Part shown: piece after piece, positions 14,817-24,455 of the stretch
How the letters are laid out: every line of letters begins with the position of its first letter
Position numbering within the stretch: the stretch's first letter is position 1
NCBI RefSeq assembly: GCF_003477995.1
Contig: NZ_QUEM01000006.1
Span: 62,001-126,000, forward strand
Direction of reading: 5' to 3'
Source: Bacteroides sp. OF04-15BH
GTDB taxonomy: Bacteria; Bacteroidota; Bacteroidia; Bacteroidales; Bacteroidaceae
DNA length: 64,000 nt
Notes under the pieces: generated by a model
Told to the model about the DNA's origin: nothing
Seen by the model: only the letters and a program-made list of their open reading frames with translations
Databases searched by the model: none
Translations under genes and position numbers: made by a program

Positions 14817-16985
14817 TTATTTCAATACTTTCTTTCCATTAATCAGATAGATACCGGCAGGCAGACCATCCAGCGCACCTCTTTCCTTTACCTGTTTTTT
14901 GAGCAGGGTGCCGCTGATTGAGTAAACGTTTACCCGTTTGTTTGTTGCATTTGCAGGCAGCTGAATGCCGGTAGATTTATCCAATGCAAAATAGTTGATG
15001 CCGCTTGCAGCAGCTTTCGGTACGGCCAAATAAGCCTTATGTGCTGAATTGGTGAATGCACCGCCGTTTTCTGCACCCCAATAGAAGCCGACAGGCTGGT
15101 CCACATCTGTTGACAGTTTGTAGAACAGACAGTCTGTTCCCTCTGTTTCGGCATCAGCAACACTTCCTTTCAACCAGTTGTTTGCAGGCTTTTCCGCATC
15201 TGTCTGACTGATTTTGCATACATAGTTTCCGGCTGCACCCTTAATAAGCACACCGGTTTCGCTCGGTACAACAGCTCCACCCTGATAATGCCAGTCTATA
15301 GTCACGTAATTGCCGGCAGTTTGTATGCCGTTTACTGTACCGGCCTGAAGGCCTGCCGGCAGATAGAATGGCTGGTCGCTGTAATAAGTGATGTAGCCGT
15401 TATGGTCAATCGTCAGGTTTACGGATTGTAATTTATAGAGGTTTACAGCTTTCTGCTGTGATTCGTAGCAGGCAAATCTTGGTGCTCCGGCATTATACTG
15501 GATGCTTCTGCTGCTATAGGCACAGTTGATGATCTGAGTACCTTCGTTGGTGATTTCAATATTCCATAAGGCATTTTCGCTGTTCTTGTCGGTTGTTGTG
15601 TGCAATTTATTGGCACTGCTGTTCAAAGACAGATAACACTGGGCCGTAGCATCGTAGAACGTATATTGGCCGGCGCTACCTCCCAATACAAAGGTGTAAG
15701 GTTGTCCGTTTCCATTTACTTCGGTATGAATCAATCCGTTGTCGAATCCAATCTCTCCATAGCTGCGGATATCTTTACCCTGTGCGCCCATGGCCACACT
15801 GAGTTCTTCGCACACGATGAGATATTGTGCCCCCGGAGTGAGGTCGGCTGTTGAGGTTACCGGTGAGAAGGTCCACAAACCGGATACGGAAGGAGTGTCG
15901 CCTCCATCATCTGAGATGGTATATGTGGCTGTTGCAGACTGGCTCTTTACACCATCCAACAGGGCATAGGCTGTGATGGTTGTGCTTTCGTTGATGGTCA
16001 GGTTAGCCGGATTGTTGACGGTCACCTCGGCACCGCCGTTTAAAGAGTATACAATCCGGGCTCCCGGAGTGCCGGTTGTAATCTGGATATTCGTGCCCTT
16101 GTTTACGGTGCCTGATGCCGGTGAGAACACCGGAGTCATCACCTGAGGATCTCCTCCTTGTCCGGAGCCGTCGTAATTTTCGGAATCGAAGATCACATCC
16201 ATTTTCTCTCCCCAAATGTATTCTTCAAGGCCGGGATAGTCGATGAACGGATTGCGGTTTTTCTGCAATTTATATACTTCGTTGTTGCGGTCAATCTCTT
16301 TTTGGCTTACCGGGTCCTCTTCGGCCCAGCGCAACAACATGGTCACCGCCCAGTCGGTATAGGCGGGATATGCGTTTCCGGCCAGCATCGGACTGCTCCA
16401 TTTGGCTATCTGGTTCTCGTAGCAGGTAGCCATATAGAAATAAGTTCGTGCAAAGTCGCCCTTATATTCGTCTGCCGGTTCAAATACGATACCGTTATAA
16501 CCGGGAGTAGAAGAGGGGCCTAATTTGCTGAATCCTCCATTGGAAGTATAGGTCGGACTGTCTGTTTCGCCAAAGGGATAGTTGCTGCGACGGCCGTTTA
16601 CATAGCCGTCTGTAGGATAGAGATGGAACAAGTCTGTGTACATAGGGCGGGCATCATTGAACCAGCTCTTGGGGAAGGAATGTTCGCGATTGTATACATC
16701 GCCTTCTTTAGAGTACTGACCAGCCTGATCGGCTCCGAACACAAAGTTGGTGCTCGAAGAATACATGTCCCAAACTTTTCCGTCAGCTCTTTTGTCGGTT
16801 GTCTTGAAGGCATTCCAAAGGGCGTCATAACTCAATGCGGTGTGTGCATTGATCACCTTGTAGAGGGCGGTTTTCAAACTGGCGCCACAATAGCCGTCGG
16901 CTGCACTGTAGTAGCCGCTTGGAATCTGAGCAAATAATTGAAAGAGTACACTTTGCAGTGTGAGCAATACCAAAAAACGTTTCAT
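14817..16985 (-). CDS. Secreted endonuclease I family nuclease with C-terminal sorting tail
   Basis: The 722-residue precursor has a signal peptide cleaved before Gln (LFAQIPSGYY). Residues 20-260 form an endonuclease I (EndA/NucM) domain with NREHSFPKSWF, TDLFHLYPTDGYVNGRRSN and YPFGE, the conserved His, Asp and Asn of this magnesium-dependent nuclease family. A chitobiase-type beta domain follows (285-355), then a region around 370-520 without clear assignment, the 165-residue module shared with the next gene (525-690), and a tail ending GIYLINGKKVLK. It probably degrades extracellular DNA or RNA for nutrients. It heads the operon with the DUF6359-like gene and the small peptide. Confidence 0.88.
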   Translation of the reverse strand: MKRFLVLLTLQSVLFQLFAQIPSGYYSAADGYCGASLKTALYKVINAHTALSYDALWNAFKTTDKRADGKVWDMYSSSTNFVFGADQAGQYSKEGDVYNREHSFPKSWFNDARPMYTDLFHLYPTDGYVNGRRSNYPFGETDSPTYTSNGGFSKLGPSSTPGYNGIVFEPADEYKGDFARTYFYMATCYENQIAKWSSPMLAGNAYPAYTDWAVTMLLRWAEEDPVSQKEIDRNNEVYKLQKNRNPFIDYPGLEEYIWGEKMDVIFDSENYDGSGQGGDPQVMTPVFSPASGTVNKGTNIQITTGTPGARIVYSLNGGAEVTVNNPANLTINESTTITAYALLDGVKSQSATATYTISDDGGDTPSVSGLWTFSPVTSTADLTPGAQYLIVCEELSVAMGAQGKDIRSYGEIGFDNGLIHTEVNGNGQPYTFVLGGSAGQYTFYDATAQCYLSLNSSANKLHTTTDKNSENALWNIEITNEGTQIINCAYSSRSIQYNAGAPRFACYESQQKAVNLYKLQSVNLTIDHNGYITYYSDQPFYLPAGLQAGTVNGIQTAGNYVTIDWHYQGGAVVPSETGVLIKGAAGNYVCKISQTDAEKPANNWLKGSVADAETEGTDCLFYKLSTDVDQPVGFYWGAENGGAFTNSAHKAYLAVPKAAASGINYFALDKSTGIQLPANATNKRVNVYSISGTLLKKQVKERGALDGLPAGIYLINGKKVLK

Positions 16986-17134
16986 TTCTTTTAATTAGGT
17001 CTATTGTTGTTGTAAATTTATGAAATATAGAAACATCCTGTATCCTTGCCAAACAGGATTTTTGCCGAATGGTCGTTTTTCCAAGAAAAAACAGATCTTG
17101 AAACAGCAATGTAATGCAGATGACAAGAAACGGA

Positions 17135-18820
17135 CTAATTGGGATGTCCTGCCGATTCTATTTTGGCCTCGATGATATTTTGGATGTATTCGCCGATCTT
17201 CTCGCATTCGTTGATAATATCCAGATATAAAGTGCCCAGATGGTAAGAGTACTCGTGATTGTTGATATCCACGGCATTCTGGTTGCGCAACTGCTTCTTG
17301 AAATTCTTGATTTCCTGATTGATGAAGAAGATGGTGCGTCCCTCGGCCAACGGGCGGCGCATTGAGGTGATGCGCTTCATCTCTTCAAGGGCCTGTTCTG
17401 TGAGCAGGAACAGCTGGTGCAGATGGTTCTGCTGCTTGGTGGTGAACTGTTCCTTGCCGTGATACTTATGGCCGATGACCCGCGATATGATATAGCAGGA
17501 GTCGGCAATACTTTCAAGTTCGGAAACTTCGCGGAGCATGCAGCGAATCTGATTCTTTGTTTTTGAACTGAGCAGGTCGTTGCTGACTTCGCCCAAATAG
17601 TCTGCAATTTCTTCTTCAAGCTCATCACTGGAGCATTCTAGTTTCTTGATCTTCAGATAAATGTCCTGAAATTCCTGATTCTTGTTTACGGTGAGCAGAT
17701 AGCGCACTTGGGTGAACATACGGTGGGTAAGGTCGGCAAAATTGCTGACCTCCTTCTGGGCTTCCAGAACCGATAACTCCGGAGTGGCTAGCAGTCCGCC
17801 TGTGATGTAACGCAGCTCGCCTTCTTCTTCATCGCTCTTGGCCTGAGGAACCAAAGTGGCACTGATACGTTCCAGTGGTTTTACCAGCCAAATGAACAGA
17901 AGTACGTTCAGTAAATTAAAACTGGTATGGAAGGCAGCAAGAACATAAGCCGGCATGTTGCGGTCGGCAGAACTCTGTCCGGAAGTCATGGGAGTGGCCT
18001 GGTTTAGTAAATCTGTTGTGAAAGGGAAGATTGCAAAGACCCAGGCAATACCCGAAAGGTTGAATATCAGCTGTGCAGCCGCTACACGGCGGGCAGTGAT
18101 ATTGGCCGAATGAGCGGACTTGCAGGTGATGATGGCACGGCCCAGATTCTCGCCCAAAACAAGGGCAATACCCGAAGGAATGGAAAGCAGACCGGTGGAG
18201 CAGAGAATCATGCTGCTGGCCATCAAGGCAGCCGAAGACTGGATCAGAAGAATGAGCACCGCACCGATGAGCAGCAGAATCAGATAAGAGAGATAGCCTT
18301 CATTAAAGGTACTGAAGAAGGATACTAAAGCAGCATTATGGCTCAGCTCCATGTTGTCTGCAAATTCGCAGAGCAGGCGTAACCCCAGAAACATAAAGCA
18401 CACACCAAACAACGATTCGCCCAGAGAACGGAAATTGCGGGTGTTGACCAGCCAGATGGCAACACAGAAAAAGACAAAGATGTAGTAGCTGATGGCAAAA
18501 TTAAATTCTGCTGCCATAAGCCAGGCAATAAGTGTGTTGCCGATGCTCGCACCCATGATGATGGACAGGCCTTGTATGAAAGTAAGCATTCCGGCATGGA
18601 CAAAACCGATGGTCATGACCGAGGTGGCCGATCCCGATTGAATCACGGCAGTAATAAGAGCTCCCGAAATCAGCGAGGTGAAACGGTTTGTGGTGAGTGT
18701 GTCCAAAATGCGGCGCAATTGGTTACCGGCCATTTTCTGAAGGCTTTCGCCCAACAGCTTCATGCCATACATAAGTAATCCCAGGCAACCTAAAAGCTTT
18801 AAAAATGCTAAAATCATCAT
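17135..18820 (-). CDS. Na+/Pi cotransporter family protein with PhoU-like C-terminal domain
   Basis: The 561-residue membrane protein contains the two inverted NptA-type repeats with the hallmark Gln-Ser motifs (VIQSGSATSVMTIGF near residue 60 and IQSSAALMASSMILC near 190), and about eight to nine TM helices up to residue 320. The rest (335-555) is a helical PhoU-like domain, soluble and rich in Glu and Lys. This is the YjbB-type layout, which moves phosphate across the inner membrane coupled to sodium. It stands alone on the minus strand, divergent from the nucleoside kinase gene. Confidence 0.92.
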   Translation of the reverse strand: MMILAFLKLLGCLGLLMYGMKLLGESLQKMAGNQLRRILDTLTTNRFTSLISGALITAVIQSGSATSVMTIGFVHAGMLTFIQGLSIIMGASIGNTLIAWLMAAEFNFAISYYIFVFFCVAIWLVNTRNFRSLGESLFGVCFMFLGLRLLCEFADNMELSHNAALVSFFSTFNEGYLSYLILLLIGAVLILLIQSSAALMASSMILCSTGLLSIPSGIALVLGENLGRAIITCKSAHSANITARRVAAAQLIFNLSGIAWVFAIFPFTTDLLNQATPMTSGQSSADRNMPAYVLAAFHTSFNLLNVLLFIWLVKPLERISATLVPQAKSDEEEGELRYITGGLLATPELSVLEAQKEVSNFADLTHRMFTQVRYLLTVNKNQEFQDIYLKIKKLECSSDELEEEIADYLGEVSNDLLSSKTKNQIRCMLREVSELESIADSCYIISRVIGHKYHGKEQFTTKQQNHLHQLFLLTEQALEEMKRITSMRRPLAEGRTIFFINQEIKNFKKQLRNQNAVDINNHEYSYHLGTLYLDIINECEKIGEYIQNIIEAKIESAGHPN

Positions 18821-18907
18821 CCCATTCTGTTTTTGTCTGTGCGTAATTTCTTTTTCTCCACAGCATTCTGTACATTTAGCAATGTATGAACCTAATCATG
18901 ATGAATT

Positions 18908-20569
18908 ATGGAAAGGATGCTGCAAATACGTTGCAAAAATAATAAAAAAAAGGTGGATGTACCCATCGGATGCAATCTTTTGGATGTGTATCATATCTTA
19001 AATCTTCAGATGCCTTATGGGCCGGTAAGCGCCAAGGTAAACAATAAGGTGGAGGGGCTGCATTACCGTCTGTTCAATAATAAGGATATTGAGTTCCTGG
19101 ACGTGAGATCGGCTTCCGGTATGCGAACTTATACACGTTCTCTGTTTTTCCTGCTGGTCAAGGCGGTGGAAGATACCTTCCCGGGATGCCAGTTGCGCAT
19201 TGCGGCACCGATAGCACGCGGATATTATTGCAAACTGCGCATGGAGCGTGAGGTGACAGCCGAGGATGTGCTCCTGATTCGTGAACGCATGAGGCAGATT
19301 GTAAAAGAGGATATTCCGTTTCATAGAATGCAGTGTCCCACGGAGGATGCAATTGATCTCTTCCGGAAAAAGGGAATGCTCAGCAAGGTAAAACTGCTGG
19401 AGAGCGTGGGAAGCCTGTATACTCATTACTATAAGTTGGGCGATTCCATTGATTATTTCTATGGCTCTTTGCTGACTCATACCGGAGGCCTGCGGGTCTT
19501 TGATCTGATTCCTTACCATGATGGCTGTCTGTTGCGCGTGCCGTCTATGAAAGATCCGGATAAACTGGAGGATATGGTGAACCAACAGAAGTTGTTGGAT
19601 ATTTTCGACGAGCATCACACTTGGCAGGATATTGTGGGAATCAGTACGGTGGGCGATTTTAACCGTGCCTGTATCGACGGACATGCCACGGACTTGATCA
19701 ACGTGTCGGAGGCTTTGCAAGAAAAGAAGATTGCGCGTATTGCCGATGAAATCAATTCCCGAAAAGGTGTGCGCATTGTGCTTATTGCTGGCCCTTCTTC
19801 CAGTGGAAAGACAACTTTCAGCAAGCGTCTGGCCATTCAGCTGATGGCATGCGGACTCAAACCTTATCCGGTGTCTTTGGATGATTATTTCGTGGATCGG
19901 GAAAAAACACCGAAGGACGAGAATGGGGAATATGACTTTGAATCACTCTATGCCTTGAATCTGGATCTTTTCAACGCACACATGAAGGAACTGCTGGCCG
20001 GTAATGAGATTGTTCTGCCCAAGTATAATTTTCAGGCCGGAAGAAGCGAGACGAGCGGAAAAGTCCTGAAGCTGGAGGATAATATGATTCTGATTCTGGA
20101 AGGAATTCATGCGTTGAATCCGGAGCTTCTGCCGCAAATAGAAGAGGCGTGCAAATATAAGATTTATGTATCGGCCATCACCACCATTATGCTGGATGAC
20201 CACAATTACATTCCGACAACAGATAACCGTTTGCTGCGACGCATCGTGCGTGATTTCAAGTATCGGGGCTGTTCGGCTTTGGATACCATAAGACGGTGGC
20301 CCAGTGTTCAGGCCGGTGAGAACAAATGGATTTATCCTTATCAGGAACACGCCGATATCATGTTCAACAGTGCCCTGCTGTTTGAGTTGGCAGTGATTCG
20401 GGATCAGGCAATTCCGCTCCTCGAACAAGTGCCGGAAAATGTATCGGAATATTCAGAGGCTTACCGCTTGAGGAAATTCCTGAGATACTTTGTTTCCATG
20501 CCTTCCTCACAGATTCCTCCGACGTCTCTGCTGCGTGAATTTTTGGGTGGAAGTTCCTTCCAGTATTGA
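18908..20569 (+). CDS. Nucleoside kinase (uridine kinase-like) with ThrRS-like N-terminal part
   Basis: The 553-residue protein combines an N-terminal part like the TGS and editing region of threonyl-tRNA synthetase (residues 1-260) with a C-terminal P-loop kinase of the uridine kinase/phosphoribulokinase type (about 290-500). The Walker A is GPSSSGKTTFSKR at about residue 295, followed by VSLDDYFVDREKTP and a lid near RRIVRDFKYRG. This fused type is widespread in Bacteroidetes and Firmicutes. A role in pyrimidine nucleoside salvage is likely from the kinase half; the function of the N-terminal half is not known. Confidence 0.88.
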   Translation: MERMLQIRCKNNKKKVDVPIGCNLLDVYHILNLQMPYGPVSAKVNNKVEGLHYRLFNNKDIEFLDVRSASGMRTYTRSLFFLLVKAVEDTFPGCQLRIAAPIARGYYCKLRMEREVTAEDVLLIRERMRQIVKEDIPFHRMQCPTEDAIDLFRKKGMLSKVKLLESVGSLYTHYYKLGDSIDYFYGSLLTHTGGLRVFDLIPYHDGCLLRVPSMKDPDKLEDMVNQQKLLDIFDEHHTWQDIVGISTVGDFNRACIDGHATDLINVSEALQEKKIARIADEINSRKGVRIVLIAGPSSSGKTTFSKRLAIQLMACGLKPYPVSLDDYFVDREKTPKDENGEYDFESLYALNLDLFNAHMKELLAGNEIVLPKYNFQAGRSETSGKVLKLEDNMILILEGIHALNPELLPQIEEACKYKIYVSAITTIMLDDHNYIPTTDNRLLRRIVRDFKYRGCSALDTIRRWPSVQAGENKWIYPYQEHADIMFNSALLFELAVIRDQAIPLLEQVPENVSEYSEAYRLRKFLRYFVSMPSSQIPPTSLLREFLGGSSFQY

Positions 20570-20599
20570 TTTTGCAATCCGATTGTACGGATTTTGTGG

Positions 20600-20608
20600 T
20601 ATATTTGC
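20600..20608 (+). promoter_or_regulatory. -7 promoter element of the Fur-type gene
   Basis: TATATTTGC is a full match to the Bacteroidetes -7 consensus, 21 nt before the ATG at 20630. It lies inside the open frame that starts at 20594 and so supports the later start. Confidence 0.6.
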
Positions 20609-20629
20609 CTTTTTAAGGACAATGATTTT

Positions 20630-21064
20630 ATGAAAAAGCATGATTTGCATTCAGAAAATATCGAAGAGAGAATGTGCTCCCGCGGAGTAAAGCCCACAGC
20701 TGTACGCCTTCTGGTTTTTGCCGCCCTGCAAAAGGCGGCCCGTCCGATGTCGGTGGCTGATTTGGAGGAATACCTGCAAACAGTAGACAAATCTACCATA
20801 TTTCGTGCGCTGACCCTGTTCCTGGAACATCATCTGATCCATGGAATCGAAGATGGCAGCGGGGCTGTGAAATATGAATTATGCCACGGAGAATGGGATT
20901 GTTCGGTGCGCGACATGCATCTGCACTTTTTTTGTGAATGTTGCCATCGTACGTTCTGTTTCAAGGATATGCCGATACCCGAAGTGAATTTGCCCGAGGG
21001 GTTTGTGATGAATGGAGTGAATTTTGTCATTAAAGGGCTGTGCCCGGAATGTGCGGTAAAATAA
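20630..21064 (+). CDS. Fur family metal-responsive transcriptional repressor
   Basis: The 144-residue protein has a winged helix DNA-binding domain (15-80, with RPMSVADLEEYLQTVDKSTIFRAL) and a Fur dimerisation/metal domain (85-144). Metal ligands are visible as HLHFFCECCHRTFCF and the C-terminal CPEC pair that holds structural zinc. Whether it senses iron, zinc or peroxide cannot be read from the sequence; the His/Cys-rich hinge fits Fur or Zur. The nearest metal gene is the CDF transporter about 2 kb away on the other strand. It is monocistronic, ending in a long hairpin. Confidence 0.9.
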   Translation: MKKHDLHSENIEERMCSRGVKPTAVRLLVFAALQKAARPMSVADLEEYLQTVDKSTIFRALTLFLEHHLIHGIEDGSGAVKYELCHGEWDCSVRDMHLHFFCECCHRTFCFKDMPIPEVNLPEGFVMNGVNFVIKGLCPECAVK

Positions 21065-21122
21065 AAGGAATCGGATTCTCCGGAGGAGGTTTTTGTACCT
21101 CCGGGGAATCCGATTCCTTTTT
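21063..21122. terminator. Long bidirectional terminator between the Fur-type and PAP2 genes
   Basis: AAAAGGAATCGGATTC (21063-21078) pairs with GAATCCGATTCCTTTT on the right, and the inner CCGGAGG/CCTCCGG extends the stem to about 24 bp with one wobble. A- and T-tracts at the outer ends serve both converging genes. Confidence 0.85.
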
Positions 21123-21131
21123 CTGATATAT

Positions 21132-22136
21132 TTATGGGATGTGCAGATAGCGTACCTGATCCTGCCAACTGGCCTTTTTGTAAATGTATTGCGTCAGGAA
21201 ATACACCGGGAAGGCGGTGATGAATCCGGTGATGGCGTCAATGACATAATGAGCCTGGATATATACCGTAGCTCCGTAAAGGAGCAAGGATATGGGCAAC
21301 AGGCAGAATCCCAATCGGCGTGACTCTTTGAATGCCAGAATCAGCAGAATCGTGGTGATGCTGACGTGGGAGCTGGGAAAGGCTGCTGTGGGATATTCAC
21401 CCATGTCCTGAGCATTTTTCACCAGTCCGAAGAAGAAGCCGTTCGGGTCGCCCGGTGGCGGAAACATGTCGGTGTGGTACTTGAAATAATTACCCATTTC
21501 GGGGAATATTCCGATTTTTGCCCATTCATAGCCGATAGCCTGAAAATAATATTGTGGACCGGCCACGGGTATCAGAATGTAGATAATGTAATAGATGAAG
21601 AAAGAACACATGATGATGAATGAGGCTTCTTCGTATTTCTGATACTTATAGACAAAATAAAACACCGTGACTACCAGAATCATAGGATAATAAGAAAAAT
21701 ATCCTAAATTGAATGCTTCGCTGAAAATGGCCTGCGGACAGAGCTTGCCGAAAAGCAGCGATGGCTGGCAATGGAACAGACTTTGCTCGATGCGGGCAAA
21801 AATATGGTCCATATTGTCGAAATGACAATTGAAACTGTAGGTTTCGGGATACCAGAAGTTCAGCAGGATCATCTGGAAGGTGATTCTCAGAAACTTCAGT
21901 GCCTTATAAGGAAAGCGCTTATACAGAAGCAGCAGGATTGTGGTAACCAGTAGAATCATGACACGTCCTTCGATCATGCTCCAGGGATCAGCCATGTCTT
22001 TCCATAGTGCGAGGATCAGAATTGTTGTCAGGAAGGAGTAGACAAGACCGAGTTTCTCTATCAGCAGGAACCCCGGTCTGATTTGGTCTGTATCTTCTTT
22101 CTCCAGAAATCTTTTCCAGGCATTCATCATAACCAT
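21132..22136 (-). CDS. PAP2-superfamily membrane protein (inositolphosphotransferase/AUR1-like type)
   Basis: The 334-residue protein has about seven TM helices and, near its C-terminus, the PAP2 motifs FPSSHVSITTI and IQAHYVIDAITG. The first classical PAP2 motif (KxxxxxxRP) is not seen, which fits the AUR1-like PAP2_3 subfamily that includes inositol phosphorylceramide synthases. A phosphatidic or sphingolipid head-group phosphatase or transferase in the membrane is likely. Its start overlaps the end of the epimerase gene by 10 nt (22127-22136), showing translational coupling in a three-gene unit with the CDF transporter. Confidence 0.82.
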   Translation of the reverse strand: MVMMNAWKRFLEKEDTDQIRPGFLLIEKLGLVYSFLTTILILALWKDMADPWSMIEGRVMILLVTTILLLLYKRFPYKALKFLRITFQMILLNFWYPETYSFNCHFDNMDHIFARIEQSLFHCQPSLLFGKLCPQAIFSEAFNLGYFSYYPMILVVTVFYFVYKYQKYEEASFIIMCSFFIYYIIYILIPVAGPQYYFQAIGYEWAKIGIFPEMGNYFKYHTDMFPPPGDPNGFFFGLVKNAQDMGEYPTAAFPSSHVSITTILLILAFKESRRLGFCLLPISLLLYGATVYIQAHYVIDAITGFITAFPVYFLTQYIYKKASWQDQVRYLHIP

Positions 22137-23161
22137 CCCTCCTTTTTATACCAGGCGATGGTTCGTTTGACTCCTTCGGCCAGCAACACACGGGGCTGGT
22201 ATCCGATTTCTTTTCGGGCCGGTTCGATGTCGCACTGCCAGTTTCTCTGGCACAGAATATGGAATTTGTCTCCGTTCAGGGTGCTGGTCTTGCCGGTGCA
22301 CTTGCTGATTGATTCGCTGATGCTGCAAATGATTTTCAGAAGGAATATCGGTGCCTTGATGCGGAGCAGCCATTTTATGCCCAGTTCCTTTTGAATGAGA
22401 TCGCTGAAATCCTGACTGTGATACACCTGTCCGTCGCTGATAAAATAGGCACGTTGCGTAACTCCGGCATTGATGGCACAGAAAATGGCATCGACCAGAT
22501 CCTGCACATAGACAAATGTAATTTCCTGAGGACGGTAACCGACGGCGAAGTCAGAGTGCTGCTTGATGCTTTGTGCCATCAGGAAATAGTCTTTCTCGCG
22601 CGGTCCGTACACTCCGGTAGGGCGGAGAATGACATAGGGAAATCCCGGAATGTTCTTGATGTATTCTTCAGCTTTGAGTTTGCTTTGTCCGTAGGCTGTA
22701 TTGGGAGAAGGGGTGTCTTCTTCGCGGATCGGCGCATAAATCCACGGCGAGTTGCCCGACTGTTGCACCGGAGTTTCGCGTATGGCTCCGTAAACACTGA
22801 GCGAACTGACAAACACAAACTGCTTGGGCACCATATCCAATTTGCGCAAAGTATCTACAAAAATGCGGGTTCCGTCGAAGTTGGTCCTGAAGAAATCTTC
22901 CTTATTCAGGCATTTGGTTGCACCGGCAGCATGGACAATATAGTCCCAGTTGCCGTTGGCTGCTTTGTGGGCAGCCAGTTGTGCTTCCAGTTTTTCCGGA
23001 TTGTTGAAGTCCAGCTCTATGAAATGAATGTGTGGGTCCTTTAGATATTTTTTGCTGCTGGAGTGGCGGATTCCGGCCCAGACCTGATAGCCTTGTTTCA
23101 GTCCTTCTTCTACAATGAAGCTGCCGATGAAGCCACTCGCTCCGGTAATTAGTATATTCAT
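22127..23161 (-). CDS. NAD(P)-dependent epimerase/dehydratase family (extended SDR)
   Basis: The 344-residue protein is an extended short-chain dehydrogenase: the nucleotide fold starts NILITGASGFIGSFI (GxxGxxG), followed by VHAAGATKC, a Ser in FVSSLSVYG, and the catalytic Tyr and Lys in TAYGQSKLKAEEY. The ATG at 23161 is preferred to one at 23224, because the latter overlaps the end of the CDF gene and adds 21 unrelated residues. Sugar-nucleotide epimerase is the default call; a reductase acting on a lipid such as 3-ketosphinganine is possible given the lipid-type PAP2 neighbour. Confidence 0.85.
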   Translation of the reverse strand: MNILITGASGFIGSFIVEEGLKQGYQVWAGIRHSSSKKYLKDPHIHFIELDFNNPEKLEAQLAAHKAANGNWDYIVHAAGATKCLNKEDFFRTNFDGTRIFVDTLRKLDMVPKQFVFVSSLSVYGAIRETPVQQSGNSPWIYAPIREEDTPSPNTAYGQSKLKAEEYIKNIPGFPYVILRPTGVYGPREKDYFLMAQSIKQHSDFAVGYRPQEITFVYVQDLVDAIFCAINAGVTQRAYFISDGQVYHSQDFSDLIQKELGIKWLLRIKAPIFLLKIICSISESISKCTGKTSTLNGDKFHILCQRNWQCDIEPARKEIGYQPRVLLAEGVKRTIAWYKKEGWL

Positions 23162-23177
23162 GATGTCTTTGTTTGTA

Positions 23178-24119
23178 TTATTTTTCAGATGATGAGCATG
23201 CCGGACATTCGTTCGGATAAACACCGTTTACCTTGATGGGCTCGGTATGGATGCCTACATGAGTGTTCGGACCGAATCGCTCCTTCAGTTTGCGTTCCAC
23301 GGCTGAGGCTTTGCAATGCGCTTCGTACAATGGAATATTTCCGTCCATGCGGATATGCATTTCGATGGCATACTCATTTCCGATTCTTCGAGTCCTCAGA
23401 TTATGGATTTCGCAGATGTCGGGCACTTGCATGGCTGTGTTGATAATCTCTTCTTCCACGTCGTCGGGAAGAGAGCGTTCCGTCAGTTCGTCCACACTGC
23501 TCTTCAGCAGGCTGAGAGATACTTTCATGATGAAGAAACTGACGATGGCAGCGGCCAAGGGATCCAGTATGTGCCATTGATTGCCCAATAATATGGCTCC
23601 TCCGATACCCAGTGCGGTACCGATAGAAGAGAAGGCATCGCTTCTGTGGTGCCAGGCGTTGGCGATGACAGCCTGGGAGTTGACTTTCTGTCCCACATAT
23701 TTGGTCATTTGGAAAGCTAGCTCTTTCAGTACGATGGAGAGGATGGCAGCCCAGAATGCCAGCATGCCAGGAGCTTCAATGTCTCCTCCCTGCAACACGA
23801 AGAATATTTTCTGCAGGCTGGTCCACAGAATGCCGATTCCGATGGCAAGCAGCGCCGCTCCGATGATGGCAGTAGCCAAGGTTTCATATTTTCCGTGTCC
23901 GTAATCATGCCCTTTGTCTTTGGGCTTGCTGGACATGCGTACAAATACCATCACAATCAGGTCGGTGACGAAATCAGACAGGGAGTGGATGGCATCGGCC
24001 ACCATAGCCGCACTGTGTCCCCAAATGCCGGCGGCAAATTTAAAAACAACCAGAAACAAGTTGATAGCCCCACCTATCAGGGTAATCTCATAAATGCGTT
24101 TTGTTCTATCTTTCTGCAT
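23178..24119 (-). CDS. Cation diffusion facilitator (CDF) family transporter
   Basis: The 313-residue protein has six TM helices (to about residue 215) and a cytoplasmic CDF C-terminal domain (220-300). Metal sites of the membrane part are visible as HSLSDFVTDLIV in TM2 and HHRSDAFSSIGTALG in TM5, the usual Asp/His pairs for zinc or iron export. It ends CPACSSSEK, an extra cysteine pair that could bind metal. It is first in the operon with the epimerase and PAP2 genes (16-nt gap). Confidence 0.93.
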   Translation of the reverse strand: MQKDRTKRIYEITLIGGAINLFLVVFKFAAGIWGHSAAMVADAIHSLSDFVTDLIVMVFVRMSSKPKDKGHDYGHGKYETLATAIIGAALLAIGIGILWTSLQKIFFVLQGGDIEAPGMLAFWAAILSIVLKELAFQMTKYVGQKVNSQAVIANAWHHRSDAFSSIGTALGIGGAILLGNQWHILDPLAAAIVSFFIMKVSLSLLKSSVDELTERSLPDDVEEEIINTAMQVPDICEIHNLRTRRIGNEYAIEMHIRMDGNIPLYEAHCKASAVERKLKERFGPNTHVGIHTEPIKVNGVYPNECPACSSSEK

Positions 24120-24455
24120 CGTAATTTCTTTTAATCAACCCGAACATTCCGATATATTTTGTTGGTTGTCTGTTGTTTTACCTTATATCCAAATGTTCCG
24201 GATTTACAGTTGAACGATATTCAGACATTAATTCTTTTAGGGAGAGCAAAAGTAGGGATTTTAGATGATATGAACAAAAAAAATGTGTGTTGTCCCTTGC
24301 AGATGGTTTTCATGTAGGAAAGAAGAAGGAAATAGGCCGTTGTCACTGGTTCTTCGGGGGGAGATTTTATGATTTTTTAGGTAGTATTTCTTTGTAACAA
24401 GTTTTTTCTTATTAAAAACAACCTTGCTTTTCTTGTAAGATATTTATTTTTGGTG
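24120..24455. other. Intergenic spacer upstream of the SH3 protein gene
   Basis: About 340 nt between divergent genes. I see no open frame with coding character, no array of the 22-bp palindrome and no strong hairpin. It is AT-rich, and the -7 element of the SH3 gene lies at its right end. Confidence 0.5.

Noticed and set aside
13207-16985. A type IX secretion locus
   Set aside because: Only cargo-like sorting tails are seen; no Por/Gld machinery genes are in the window.
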